From NCBI GenBank assembly GCA_963576725.1, contig OY755243.1, positions 76,716,106 to 76,780,105 on the forward strand: a stretch of 64,000 nucleotides of DNA. Direction: 5' to 3'. The notes under the pieces were generated by a model that made no database searches, was not told the DNA's origin, and was given only the letters and a program-made list of their open reading frames with translations. Positions 41,406-51,869 of this stretch are shown here, in pieces. Both the position numbers and the translations under genes were made by a program. The DNA comes from Azorinus chamasolen. Its lineage: Eukaryota; Mollusca; Bivalvia; Cardiida; Solecurtidae. Every line of letters starts with the position of its first letter. Position 1 is the first letter of the stretch.

Positions 41406-42076
41406 TGATAATACACTACAAACAACTAGTTAAACAGTCGTGAATGAAATAAACAATTTAAAGCTGTTACACGACTCTATCATTATACATGACAAGAGCC
41501 AGGCTCATCTTGTTTACTGTAATGATAGCCTTGGAAAATGTCGCCATTGACATGTTTATATATACGCGCACCTATTTCAGGGCCCAAATGTAATTGAAAG
41601 ACGACAGAATGACAACCTAGAGAAGAACGGCATCGTTTGTCAGATAAAATGGCCCATTCTGAAATGTATGTAATACTTCAGACGTGTATATATCAAGTTA
41701 TTTGCTGTTAAGAAATCTTCATTTTGTTTACGATACCCTGAAATTGGTTTAACTTAATCATATAAAACAGTATATCTGTGTGTCTCTATTAAAAAGGGAA
41801 GGAAATGCCAGTCTTCAAAGATACATTTTACTTTTGTTAAGGTATTTACTATTTTGCATTAAAGTGATACAGATAGAATTAATATTTACCAATGTTTTCA
41901 GCTTTCAATTAGATTGTTTGTTCCAAGGCCATGACGTATCAGGGTTGATTTCAAACAGCAAATAGTGGAATTCCATGAATGCGTGTTATACAATATAAAC
42001 ATATTTTCCTGGACTTTTGAACAGGAAAAAGCACGTGGTAGATTTTTTATATAATCTCTTTGACAAACAAATCAAA
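41406..42076. other. No gene or clear repeat seen
   Basis: AT-rich sequence. Confidence 0.35.
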
Positions 42077-42224
42077 CAAGAATTATCACTAAAGGTGCCT
42101 GAATACCCCCGCTCACCTGACACAAACGGACATGCTGCCACAAACGGACATGCCACGGACAGACAGACCAACCAACACACTGACTCCTATACACCCCCTC
42201 TCAAACTTTGTTTGCGGGGTATAA
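42077..42224 (-). mobile_element. Miniature Helentron-like element
   Basis: Read on the minus strand: TTATACCCCGCAAACAAAG at 42224, a local hairpin to TTTGAGAGGGGGTGTAT, CTGT/CCGT words and two copies of GCATGTCCGTTTGTG. It then has the inverted 3' word GCGGGGGTATTC and a terminal CTTG at 42077-42080. Only 148 bp, so an extreme internal deletion or minimal element. Confidence 0.6.
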
Positions 42225-42239
42225 ATATGAATGGCAACC

Positions 42240-42480
42240 TGAAAAGACGTCTTTTACATAATGACTATTCATGTAAGAAGTAATGAAATCATGAATTGTA
42301 ATTGGAAGAACTCTATGATTGCAAGTGAATACAGCAAAGTTTGGCCATGGCGGAAACTGAGGAATTATCCACTTCTTCTTTAAGCAAACACAGGATAAGC
42401 TGGTCAGGAGCCTTCTGATTTGGGTCTTTTCTGTTTAATACGGCCTTTAACTCGTATCTATTGAGTAAAATGGCATAAAC
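42240..42480 (-). repeat. Family I element, degenerate
   Basis: ACTATTCATGTAAGAAGTAA, CAGGAGCCTTCTGATTTGGG and ATTGAGTAAAATGG; left stem arm eroded. Confidence 0.5.
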
Positions 42481-42544
42481 ACATCGCTACATATAGTTTA
42501 TACATTATACAAACTGTGATGTTATTTGTATTTGCTAGATGTAT

Positions 42545-42745
42545 TAAACCCTTGCCCGCGACATGAATTGAATTTGCAGACAATTTGGATCCAGATGAGA
42601 AGCCTAGTAACTCAGTATCTCAACACAACCAAAGTTGTTTTACACTCGACCATTACTTTCTCAAAATCTTGATCCAATTGGAAGTGGTCAAACTTGCAGT
42701 AGATCCAAATAAGAGCCGACATTATTTCACTACGGGGTAAGGGCT
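42545..42745. repeat. Family III element, degenerate
   Basis: TTAAACCCTTGCCCGCGAC, GCAGACAATTTGGATCCAGA, AACTCAGTATCTCAACAC and the right end TACGGGGTAAGGGCTAA. Confidence 0.55.
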
Positions 42746-42975
42746 AATTCCCTGTATACCACGACATAATATACATAGTGGTTTCGGAACACTGTTATTA
42801 TTATTACGCTCCAGGAATCTTCAGACAGAAACTAAGACGACAATAGATGATTATTAGACTCCTCAAAATGACAAATATGTCAGCGGGTGACAGTAGGAAC
42901 CATTGACGTTTCTATATATAGTGTGTGCAGTTGTACAATATAAGCACTTGTTCCATCATAACAGGATATGCCCAA

Positions 42976-43180
42976 GCTTAACCCTTACTCTGCTTCAGAA
43001 AAAATGTCTGCTCGCATTTTGATCTGGTGCGGTTTTGACTTCTTTAGATTCGATCAAACTTTTGAGGAACCTTTGACCGAGTATCAATACATTACGCGGT
43101 GTCCAATCTGTATTCAAGCTGGATTTCAATTGTGTGCCTAGTCACGAGTGCATGAATAAGGGCTAACTCTGCGGCTAACA
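42976..43180. repeat. Family III element, palindrome deleted
   Basis: TTAACCCTTACTCTGCTTC and ACCTTTGACCGAGTATCAAT with TTACGCGGTGTCC; right end ATGAATAAGGGCTAA. Confidence 0.5.
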
Positions 43181-43369
43181 ATGCCAGAACTGCATCCTGA
43201 ATGATCCTTAGAACACTGGCATTTATAGCGTGAACTCACTACCGCCTGCAATATTTGCTGACACAACCAGTCGCAACCATAGCGGCGTAACGCGCAACCC
43301 ATTATAAACTATTACAGCAAACCATCTCTTTTAGAGCAATAGCTCAAAAACAAAGAAGTGTAATTGTAG
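43181..43369. other. Nothing recognised
   Basis: No frame or repeat identified. Confidence 0.3.
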
Positions 43370-43450
43370 CCTTAAAGACAGGTGGTGGCTAAATACAGCA
43401 CAAACAGTGATGCAAAAACTCACTAAGAGCATTCTGTTTTAAGTGTTCAT
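43370..43450. repeat. Family V fragment
   Basis: AGACAGGTGGTGGCTAAATA, GTGATGCAAAAACTC and AAGAGCATTCTG. Confidence 0.45.
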
Positions 43451-43489
43451 ATATGTTTTAAAATTACTACGTTAATTAAGTCGCTTAAT

Positions 43490-43690
43490 TCTTTACTTGG
43501 GGAATATTCATGTAAGTAAAAATGATACATACATATTGTTTAATAAATATTTATAAATGTACATGGATACAGCACGTTCTGGCAATGGCTGTATCTGTAG
43601 AATGAGATATAATAATTTCATAAGCAAACAGTGTAGACCCAGGTCAGGGTCTGCTTTGTTAGTAGAGGCGTTATAAGGCGCCTCTATCAG
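43490..43690 (-). repeat. Family I element, shortened hairpin
   Basis: TTAATTCTTTACTTGGGGAA, ATTCATGTAAGTAAAAATG, and a stem GCAAACAGTGTAGACCCAGG directly joined to TCAGGGTCTGCTTTGTTAG: the GGCTCC core has been deleted symmetrically. Confidence 0.6.
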
Positions 43691-43944
43691 ACATGGCTCA
43701 AAGAGCAAGTTCGAAGTTTGTGTCAGTATGACACAGTGAGCATACTCTATGAATGACTTTTTCGTATTCTACACGTAGTACACAGAATACAGGCACTAAC
43801 GACAGAAACATCCGTCAAACTATAACGAACACCCAAACATGGTTTATTCTGTTTCACAAGGACATTCGTTTTGACAGTCTTCATAAGAATAACCTAACAT
43901 AACCATCACCATGTTTTATGATTTTATCGAATGTATGCGTTTAC

Positions 43945-44123
43945 TGTAGAGATTATCACTTAAAAGCAGTCAGTGGCTTAAATACAGGACTTAATACAGG
44001 ACTGTTTTGCAGAAAACCGGCGTATAGTGACATTCATTTTGGTACCGTAAAGGAAGCAGCTCTTAAAAGCAAGCCTAAATCAACCTCTTATTAGGTGGTC
44101 AACTTAGTTTTACATTCACGGTA
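43945..44123. repeat. Family V element, degenerate
   Basis: TTACTGTAGAGATTATCACT, AGCAGTCAGTGGCTTAAATA and GGTGGTCAACTTAG. Confidence 0.45.
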
Positions 44124-44315
44124 CAGTAGAACATATCTTAAGCGGTTATACAAAAGAGGACTAATTAAGGATTTATAAGGCAGATGGAAGCTTAATGCAG
44201 GTCAAAAGTCATGCAAAGAGCTTTCTGCAGAACTTTTGCGCTGCATTAAGCAACCACCAGATTTTTAATACTACTAATTTATCTTCAATAAATTAATGCC
44301 CATGGGTTCTACTGT
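44124..44315 (+). mobile_element. Family V pogo-like MITE
   Basis: TACAGTAGAACATATCTTA and GGGTTCTACTGTA ends. Inner arms GGAAGCTTAATGCAGGTCAA and GCGCTGCATTAAGCAACCAC pair; the right half of the core (GAGCTTTCTGC) remains. Confidence 0.7.
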
Positions 44316-44458
44316 ACACAGTAAAGCCATCACCAAAAATGGGGGAACAATAAAATTAGGGGTAGTAACAGCAGGTGGTAGTTCAGTGCAGGGCAACAAT
44401 TCTGCAGAAAGTTCTTGCCTTAAGCACCCACCCGTTTTTCAAAACGTCTATGTTTAGT
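44316..44458. repeat. Family V element, right end lost
   Basis: TACACAGTAAAGCCATCACC, AGCAGGTGGTAGTTCAGTG and GAAAGTTCTTGCCTTAAGC. It abuts the previous copy. Confidence 0.5.
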
Positions 44459-44690
44459 AATTAAACTTTTCCATATAAACATCTGTTCACGCGTTTGCAA
44501 ACAGAGCAGACCCAGAGGAGCCGTCTGATCAGGGCCTGTTCTGTTTCCTACTGGAATTTTATAGATCTGTTCCTTTGGTTTCTAAAATGGTTACAATGTT
44601 CCAGCTTCCATATTTGATTATAACTATTTTGTCCATGATTATTCTGTACGTATTGAAATTTGAAATAAATATAAAACAGGGAAATGGTTA
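44459..44690 (+). mobile_element. Family I hairpin MITE
   Basis: TTAAACTTTTCCATATAAAC, the stem GCAAACAGAGCAGACCCAG shortened to GAGGAGCCGTCTGATCAGG, and right end AAAACAGGGAAATGGTTAA. Same subfamily as 15650 and 61355 by its right half. Confidence 0.75.
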
Positions 44691-45013
44691 AGTGGTCGCT
44701 TTAGTGAGTATCTACTATACATCATTCAGTGTCTAACTTTGACTTGTTTTGAATTGCATAAATATCAGAATTAGGTAATTTGTCGATGCACTTACGAGTA
44801 AAATAAGACGTTTGCAGTCCGAACCCATAAAACATGCAAAACCTCTCACTTACATATGCATGCATGCAGATATAGATGCTAAATCAAAGAAAATGTAGTA
44901 AGAAATGTAAATAAAACATGGCCGGGGTGTGCGCTGAGAGAGAAGGAAAGACAGACATGCGGCTAAAACAAAAGCCTGGTGCCTGGAATACAGGCGTTAA
45001 CAGCGGATACTGC
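44691..45013. other. No gene or clear repeat seen
   Basis: A frame begins at 44918 and runs through the next MITE for 125 codons; not credible. Confidence 0.35.
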
Positions 45014-45261
45014 TTAACCCTTTCCCCGTTTTATGTTTATTCTAAATTTCAGTGCCTACTGAATATTCATGGACAAAATAGTTATAATGAAATATGGAAG
45101 ATCGAACATTGTAGCCATTTTAGAAACTATAGAAACAGATCTATCAAATTTCATTCGCAAACAGAAAAGACACTGATCAGACGGTTCCTTTGGAAACCGT
45201 CTGATCTGGGTTTCTCTGTTTGCAAATGCATAAAAATGCGTTTATATGAAGTAAATGTTTA
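45014..45261 (-). mobile_element. Family I hairpin MITE, nearly complete
   Basis: TTAACCCTTTCCCCGTTTTA, then GAATATTCATGGACAAAATA. Hairpin core CGGTTCCTTTGGAAACCG with GATCTGGGTTTCTCTGTTTG. Right end AAGTAAATGTTTA has lost TTAA. Confidence 0.75.
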
Positions 45262-45789
45262 CATCAGCAATATACATATATTGAACATTCCCTAGCGGTT
45301 GAAATATATTTAGAGCAGGTCACCGTTTCACGAACATTATTAAGTAATTACTTTAATATCAGGCTTAACTTATTAGGGGTATTACACTTATATTTAGAGA
45401 AGATATGTCAAATAGTTTTATCTTAACAGGAGCCATAGAGATAGTCTGTTAAAGTTTTTAATAGAAAATACCGGTTTTCGCAAGAAACAGCTAGTTAAAC
45501 CCAAAATGAAATTGAAAAACATCTTAAATCTGTTGCAAATTCTTAAATATTGTTATCACCTTCAGTTATTATCAAGTACAATATTTATTCTAAAAATGAT
45601 AACGGAGCAAACCTCTTACCCCTTTGTGTCACAATAAACACTAATTAATAACTAAAAAGTTATGCTCTTGTGATTTTTTTTAAATAACAGGCTTAGCTAA
45701 GTAATTACTTAAGAATGTTCGTGAAACGGGAGCCAGATCATTTCTACGCATATACATTAAAATGTAATTACACGCATATTTATTAGTAT
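45262..45789. repeat. Possible inverted pair around 45300-45740, otherwise nothing
   Basis: GTTTCACGAACATTATTAAG (about 45326) and AAGAATGTTCGTGAAACGGG (about 45711) are inverted, about 380 bp apart. TATTAAGTAATTACTT and AAGTAATTACTTAAG-like words lie inside the arms. This looks like the ends of an element of about 410 bp. No gene. Confidence 0.45.
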
Positions 45790-46005
45790 CCCTCATAGAT
45801 TCACCTCTGAATGCATTTGCAAATAGAGTAGATCCAGATCACACGGATCCTGTAGGAGCCGTCTGTTCAGAATATGCTCTGATTGCTTATAGTCTTATAT
45901 AGATCAAAATCTAAATTCTATATATGCCATTATAAAAATAAAACTGATAATTATTCATGCTGCCATTGTTTCTTACATGACTATTCATGAATTTAAAGTT
46001 TAAAA
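45790..46005 (+). repeat. Family I hairpin element, ends eroded
   Basis: GCAAATAGAGTAGATCCAGA, core ACGGATCCTGTAGGAGCCGT, GCTCTGATTGC, and ACATGACTATTCATGAATTT. Confidence 0.65.
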
Positions 46006-46073
46006 ATTGTTCCATTAGCGGGGACTAAGGGTTGGAAGATTGTTTGTTAGGTTTACCCACGCTCTAACAATAT

Positions 46074-46321
46074 TTAACCCTTTACTCCATGAATATTCAT
46101 GTAAGAAAAATGATTTTTTGGACACTGATTAGTTTTATTGTTATGATAGCGCATGGAAACGGTAACTTTTAGCCATGACAGAATCTATAGAATCATAACT
46201 ATATTATATCATGAGCACACTGAGCAGACACTGGTCAGACGGTTCCCACAGGAACCGTCTGATATGGGTCTGCTCTGTTTGCAAAGACATTTAAAGGCGT
46301 ATTTATGGAACAAAAGCTTAA
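46074..46321 (-). mobile_element. Family I hairpin MITE, complete
   Basis: TTAACCCTTTACTCCATGAA to TTATGGAACAAAAGCTTAA. Hairpin core CGGTTCCCACAGGAACCG. Confidence 0.78.
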
Positions 46322-46373
46322 GCAATAAGTCAACAAATGTGATTACTTTACCATGGAGACCACCAGAGAGTAA

Positions 46374-46545
46374 CCCTTTACTTTATGAATATTCCTGAAA
46401 TAAATAATGAATTTATGGATTACTAAGTATTGGATGTATATAATCGCATGTAAATGCAGAATGTATTGACCATGGTAGACACAGTAGATATGGTTCTCTA
46501 TGATCCGATAAGCAAACTGATCAGAGTATAATCAGACAGCTTTAA
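46374..46545 (-). repeat. Family I element, truncated
   Basis: GTAACCCTTTACTTTATGAA and GCAAACTGATCAGAGTATAA, then cut at about 46545 by a CTGT-containing fragment. Confidence 0.55.
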
Positions 46546-46547
46546 AG

Positions 46548-46625
46548 GGGTCACTTTTTCGACATTTGTCTATCTGTCTGTCTGTCTCTCTGTTCGTCAC
46601 ACTTCCTTTTATTTTATTGTAACAC
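46548..46625 (+). mobile_element. Helentron-like 5' fragment with CTGT microsatellite
   Basis: TCTATCTGTCTGTCTGTCTC and TTCGTCACACTTCC match the microsatellite and following words of 59290-60733. Confidence 0.5.
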
Positions 46626-46747
46626 TTCTCCCAGCAGATGACGCATGTGTTCCTTCGAACACTCTTATGTTGCATCGATGTTATTTGTGATAGATTCAGT
46701 AAAGTCTCACTAATACATGTACAACCACACAAAAGAAGCATAATTCT

Positions 46748-46930
46748 GGATTGTAAAACAGGTAGTAGCTTAATGCAGGACAAACGTTATGCAGAAAATA
46801 CATATAAGAGAGATGAGACGATTCTAAAATGTGGTCATAGTTTGGTGTAGAAATAACGGAGCTGTTCTGGAAATTGTTTAAATTATCGTATCGTATCTGG
46901 GCCTGATGTTTTACACATTGCAGAGTAAGG
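46748..46930. repeat. Family V half joined to family IV half
   Basis: AACAGGTAGTAGCTTAATGC and GTTATGCAGAAAATAC, followed directly by GAGACGATTCTAAAATGTGG and TTGGTGTAGAAATAACGGAG: two truncated elements side by side. Confidence 0.55.
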
Positions 46931-47189
46931 GTTAAGGTTTACCCTTACCTCATGCCAACACCGTCCCTCAGGAAATAAAACACCGCGCTGTAAACGACAT
47001 ACTTTGTGATTAATTGAAACGAATTGTTTAGCAGGATGCTTTGAGACGCCGGTTCGGCAATATATCTGAGAGAGACGGCCATTTGTTATGTGCTTATAGA
47101 TATCATTATGTTCATCCAGTATATTCTTCCACACCAGTACATTATAATTTCCCCCAGGGAAGCGTGATGCAGCCACAAACAATCAACGG

Positions 47190-47400
47190 GGACCTCTTTA
47201 ACCTGCTCAATATTAAAACTGGCTTCTCCTTTTCTAAATATTAATTAAACACAAGTTGTATCAAACTCAAGAAAAGTGTCATTTTTTGACAAACAGTGCC
47301 CTGGTCTAAGTGCTTTATCAGGAACTCTTTGATCTGGATTTTTACTGTTTGCAAAGTTTCTATATACTCGGTTCCTGCACTTTAAAGCAACGGGAAATAC
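47190..47400. repeat. Degenerate hairpin element related to 41205-41405
   Basis: TTTAACCTGCTCAATATTAA, TAAATATTAATTAAACACAA, TTTGATCTGGATTTTTACTG and TATACTCGGTTCC. Confidence 0.5.
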
Positions 47401-47518
47401 GTCACGGATTAGAACAGAAAAATAAAGTAGGACACAGACCAAATTTTCGTCACTTGAGTAAAGACAGACGCATTTGATAATGAGACTGTTAAAGATCATC
47501 AATAAACTACTGCACTTC

Positions 47519-47583
47519 TTAACCCTTCGCTATTTATATAAGAAATACTACTACTACTACTACTATTACTACTGCTGCTGCTG

Positions 47584-47634
<51 letters not shown>

Positions 47635-47875
47635 TTACTACTACTTATAATAATAATTATAATAGAAATAATAATACCTGTATCATTTATACTTATCTCC
47701 TTAATGTTAGCAATACCAAATGAATACAGAATGTTTTGGCCATGTCACAAACTGCAGAATCACATGTATACATTAACAAACAGAGCAGACCCTTAGCAGA
47801 CAGCTCATACAGGCACCGTCTGATCTGATATGGACCTTCTCTGTTTGTCGACGCATTTATGGAGTTAAGGCTTAA
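47519..47875 (-). mobile_element. Family I MITE enlarged by a CTA microsatellite
   Basis: TTAACCCTTCGCTATTTATA and ATAAGAAATA at the left, then about 100 bp of CTA triplets where other copies have AATGACATCATG. It continues with the normal GTTTTGGCCATGTCACAAAC, the hairpin (ACAAACAGAGCAGACCC, CAGCTCATACAGGCACCG) and GGAGTTAAGGCTTAA. Confidence 0.75.
47548..47644 (+). repeat. CTA microsatellite
   Basis: About 32 CTA triplets with a few CTG and TTA interruptions. Confidence 0.95.
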
Positions 47876-47929
47876 ACACGATTGGTATGGTCATTGACAT
47901 ATACGGTGTCCGCAGCGATTAACCTTTAA

Positions 47930-48120
47930 TTTGTATCACGTGGTAAGTTTTATTTGTGCAGTTTTTTACCTTCTTCCAATATGTTCATGCTTTGACCGAG
48001 TGTCAAACACCGGCATCCCATCTGAACACCAATCATAACTACTACCGTATTCCGTCAGGGTTCGGAATATAGTATTCAGTGATCTGAATACCAGTTGTTT
48101 GCAAACGTCAGTCATGGCGC
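47930..48120. repeat. Family III element, degenerate, merging into a minisatellite
   Basis: TTTGACCGAGTGTCAAACAC, GGCATCCCATCTGAACACC, GAATACCAGTTGTTTGCAAA, followed by the 45-bp repeat that amplifies the right end of the element. Confidence 0.55.
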
Positions 48121-48640
48121 GTTTAACACGATAAGGATGCCGATAGAAAACGTCAGCCAGGTCGCGTTTAATACGATAAGGATGCCGATAGAAAACGCCA
48201 GTCACGTCGCGTTTAACACGATAAGGATGCCGATAGAAAACGTCAGTCAGGTCACGTTTAACCCTTTCCCTGTTCTATACGTATAACGCATTCCAATGCC
48301 TACTAAATATTCATAGACAGAATAGTTAATGATGAATAATTGATATGCAAGCTGAAACATTGTAGCCATTTTAGAAAGTAATGAAACAAATATGTCAGAT
48401 TCCATTAGCAGACCCTGATCAGACGGCTCCTATATGATCTGGGTCTACTCTGTTTGACGACGCGTGAAAAGGCGATGAAGAAAAAGGTTAACACGTTAAA
48501 GATACTAATAAAAATGTCAGCCTGTTCGCGCTTCGCACGATAAGGATAAAAATAGAAAATGTCAGCCAGGTTGCGGTAAGCAATATGATGATTCCTATAA
48601 ACATGTCAATCAGGTTGCTCTTAGCACAATCAGGGTAAAA
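48106..48640 (+). repeat. 45-bp minisatellite split by a family I MITE
   Basis: GTTTAACACGATAAGGATGC starts units at 48121, 48166 and 48211, and a partial one at 48256 (period exactly 45). After the MITE, degenerate units continue from 48492 to about 48640 with GTCAGCCAGGTTGCGGTAAG and similar words. Frames through it are by-products of a period divisible by three. Confidence 0.85.
48258..48491 (-). mobile_element. Family I hairpin MITE inserted in a minisatellite, TTAA target duplication
   Basis: TTAACCCTTTCCCTGTTCTA to GATGAAGAAAAAGGTTAA, 234 bp. The hairpin has lost part of its right arm (GACGGCTCCTATATGATCTG). It is flanked on both sides by 45-bp repeat units, and TTAA occurs in the unit itself (GTTTAACACG), so the insertion target is visible. 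Confidence 0.85.
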
Positions 48641-48673
48641 TGGAAGGCAATCACACACGCGTTTGCACACACA

Positions 48674-49005
48674 TTCAAGCCGTGTGATATAGCAGTTAGG
48701 ATAATAACGACACCATAACTTCTGTTCTGAACTTTATTTCTCAAACCTAGAGATATGTGAAACTGGCAGCATCTCCCCGACTTCTAGACCCAGACCCTTG
48801 GCCTCTCTCCAGCCGGTCTCTCTGGCGGTCTCCTCAAGCTAGAATTTAGCTCTATATTTATACAGTTAGTGAACCAGGAAATGTTAACCAAATTGTATAA
48901 TCGGCCTTTAGTTTATAACAGACGATTCGCTTTAAATGGTCATTCATTTCCTCTTTATTAGTCCTTTACCCTTAATCTGCTGCCAATCTCCATGACAATA
49001 TTACA
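48674..49005 (-). mobile_element. LTR (3' LTR of a minus-strand retrotransposon)
   Basis: About 332 bp, differing from 51414-51745 at a single position that I can find (GCAGTT versus GCGGTT near 48693). On the minus strand it begins TGTAATATTG, with a TATA box TATAAATATA at 48853-48862 and AATAAA at 48733-48738. It ends CGGCTTGAA, so it lacks the usual CA end. A polypurine tract, GGGTAAGGAAGGGG (minus), lies at 49006-49019, immediately upstream of the TG start. Confidence 0.88.
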
Positions 49006-51413
49006 CCCCTTCCTTACCCATACAAACAAAACAAAAACAGTTATAAGCATGGACCAACATAATATTGTAATGTCCAGTCTCTACGGCACGTCTCTTCAAT
49101 AACTAAAGTTCATAATACGCGTTGCTGTAATCCCGATGAGTCCAGCGCTGATGGATTCAGAAGGAAAGTTCATGTATCAAGATTATTCGGACATCAATGT
49201 AGATTCGACATAATGTAATGTCCAAATGTCTGAAGAAAATTCAGGTTCTCCGAATAAGTTTTGAAGTCTGTTAATGAAGATGTACTTCTCCGAAAAGTCT
49301 GTGGTAATTCCGTGATCTGTTGATATAATAAAGATACTAAAACTGTGTGTAATGATTTAAGTATCACAGCACTTGTCAAACTTGTCCAACCCTGAGCTAT
49401 CTCCAAAAAGTATGCGATAGATCCATGATGTGTTGATATAAGAAAGATACTGACACTTTATGTGACTATTTAGTTATCACAGCACTCGTCCATCCCTCAG
49501 GTGTTTGAATTTGATGTTATGTCAGCAATCGACAGTTCATTTAGCTATACATTGACAGTTCCGTTATGTAAATTCATGTCACCGACAGTATTCGAATATC
49601 GTGCTACCAGGCTGTTGCAGCAACGTCGGAGGCTGGATATACGCTGCTATGACGGCACGCTGACGTGAATTCTACTATACACACCTCAACCTTCATTGTA
49701 ACAAAATGACCCTCAACGAGTTGCACAATCCGATACTTTAAAATTACACATTAGTCTTAAACGTAAACCTCATACAATTCTTTTATTCAAGAATATTTAA
49801 ACTAATACATGCTACAAGATGATTTGCCATTTTTTCAGTTTGACAACCTATTTTTAATAGAAAGTGTGCTCTTACTTGCGAAATATTCATTGTTCTGTAT
49901 TGTTAGTGTGTTTGTATCATTTAATTGATTAGATATTTAGTCTCCTATACGAACACATGACTTGTATTAATATTCATTAACTATACCGCATTGAAATACT
50001 GCAACTCATTTTATCTTAAAATATACGCAACAATTGACACGAAATTCAAGAAAACAACCCAACACCAAACCATATTTCTTTTATCTGCACTACTACTAAA
50101 ACTGTAAATGACCAGCAATCTTTACGGTATATCGTATGCAGATACATTAACAATCTTACAAAGAAAACAAAGAACAATAACAAACAAAATAAAACCATAA
50201 CAATTTCACCAGCAATACCCTATTTACAGTATAACCTATAAAATTCATCCTGCCTCTACTTTTCTGCCAAACTTATTTCGATCGTAACCACATTCACCAT
50301 GAGTTAATCACTCAATAACGTATATTTGGACTAAAAGCTAATCGCTGATCCGCTATACGAACTTAATTCGAACTTTCTGGGTTACCTGTATCTCACTACT
50401 AAAACGCATTGCTACTCGCAATCATTGCTACTCGCAATATAAAATTAACGTCCCTATTTAAGTATATTCACCTAGTTATTCACTGGTGTTAGATATAGCC
50501 CTTAACTATAAATATCCTAACACATGGATGAAATACTTATGGACAACCCGACAAATCCTCTATATACTATCGCAGAATACCTAATCGCAGAATAATATGG
50601 AAGCAGTCAAGCAACAAACAAAACCAAACTCATACAAAACGCACTACATTGTGATACGCATTTAATCTGTACAATCACCATTCCCATAGTTTCTTTATAG
50701 TTTATTTCAAATTTCCTTTTTTTTCTATTTCATTTATTTAATTATTAAGCTACATTCACATTTTCGAAGTCCACTATCAATATGTCTTGACCATACCCTG
50801 CGCCAGTTTGTGTATTCATATTAAAATTTGCAGTCGAATTTCTGACAGCTAAACTATTTGACAGCTTTGACAAATCGCCTTAATACCTAATTAAGTTAAC
50901 TGAAACCTGTATAAAATTACATTTTGCATATTTAAACTGTCTAGTGTAAAACTTATTTGATCTTAAATAAATCAGCATTTCTGTTGTGGCATAAATTAAC
51001 TGCTGATCCAGAATCATCTAATGATCTACCTTGCCTTGATCCTAATTTGATTAACCCCGATTTAGGTACTTTATTTGATGAAAAGTTATTAACTGTCCCT
51101 TTGTGAAAAGTGTCCATTTTCCACTTACACCATTATTACTAATAGAATCAATCTCCATGCCCAATTGATGCTACAAATTTCAGTACAATTAATATAATTT
51201 TATTAACCGATTTTGGCAATTCATGTTGTTTATTAGTTTGTATGCAGCTGGCATTAAATCAAAACAGAAACAATTTACTGAGACAATTGTGCAAACTACA
51301 TTGTTGGTCACCATGATCACAACTCAAGCTAAGTATGAAAGTAAACATTCGCTAACCTGTTGTTCCGCGTTGTGATGTACTCAACTCCAGATCGTCCTGG
51401 TCGTAGGCGCCAT
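49006..51413 (-). mobile_element. Internal region of a non-autonomous LTR retrotransposon
   Basis: 2.4 kb between the LTRs, read on the minus strand from a primer-site-like TGGCGCCTACGACC (51399-51412, one base from the LTR) to the polypurine tract at 49006-49019. The region is AT-rich with no frame above about 70 codons and no gag, protease, reverse transcriptase or integrase motif. It would depend on proteins supplied by another element (LARD/TRIM-like). A short duplication, TTGCTACTCGCAAT, occurs near 50409-50440. Confidence 0.82.
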
Positions 51414-51745
51414 TTCAAGCCGTGTGATATAGCGGTTAGGATAATAACGACACCATAACTTCTGTTCTGAACTTTATTTCTCAAACCTAGAGATATGTGA
51501 AACTGGCAGCATCTCCCCGACTTCTAGACCCAGACCCTTGGCCTCTCTCCAGCCGGTCTCTCTGGCGGTCTCCTCAAGCTAGAATTTAGCTCTATATTTA
51601 TACAGTTAGTGAACCAGGAAATGTTAACCAAATTGTATAATCGGCCTTTAGTTTATAACAGACGATTCGCTTTAAATGGTCATTCATTTCCTCTTTATTA
51701 GTCCTTTACCCTTAATCTGCTGCCAATCTCCATGACAATATTACA
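51414..51745 (-). mobile_element. LTR (5' LTR of a minus-strand retrotransposon)
   Basis: Partner of 48674-49005, same length. It would drive minus-strand transcription from the TATA box near 51593-51602. The target duplication is not certain: ACAT or CACAT appears on both outer sides, but its position is ambiguous by a base or two relative to the LTR ends. Confidence 0.88.
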
Positions 51746-51753
51746 CATGCACG

Positions 51754-51785
51754 AACACACCACACACACACACACACACACACAC
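51754..51785 (+). repeat. CA microsatellite
   Basis: About 14 CA units. Confidence 0.9.
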
Positions 51786-51869
51786 GAAAGCAAAACAAAG
51801 GAACGCGTGGAACAAACATAAAGTATTATCCTTAAGATATCATTAAGGTATCGCTTGTAAGATTTTGGA

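Noticed and set aside
44918..45295. 125-codon plus-strand frame
   Set aside because: More than half of it lies in a family I MITE, including the hairpin.
48095..48286. 63-codon frame with a 15-residue repeat
   Set aside because: By-product of the 45-bp minisatellite, and it runs into a MITE.
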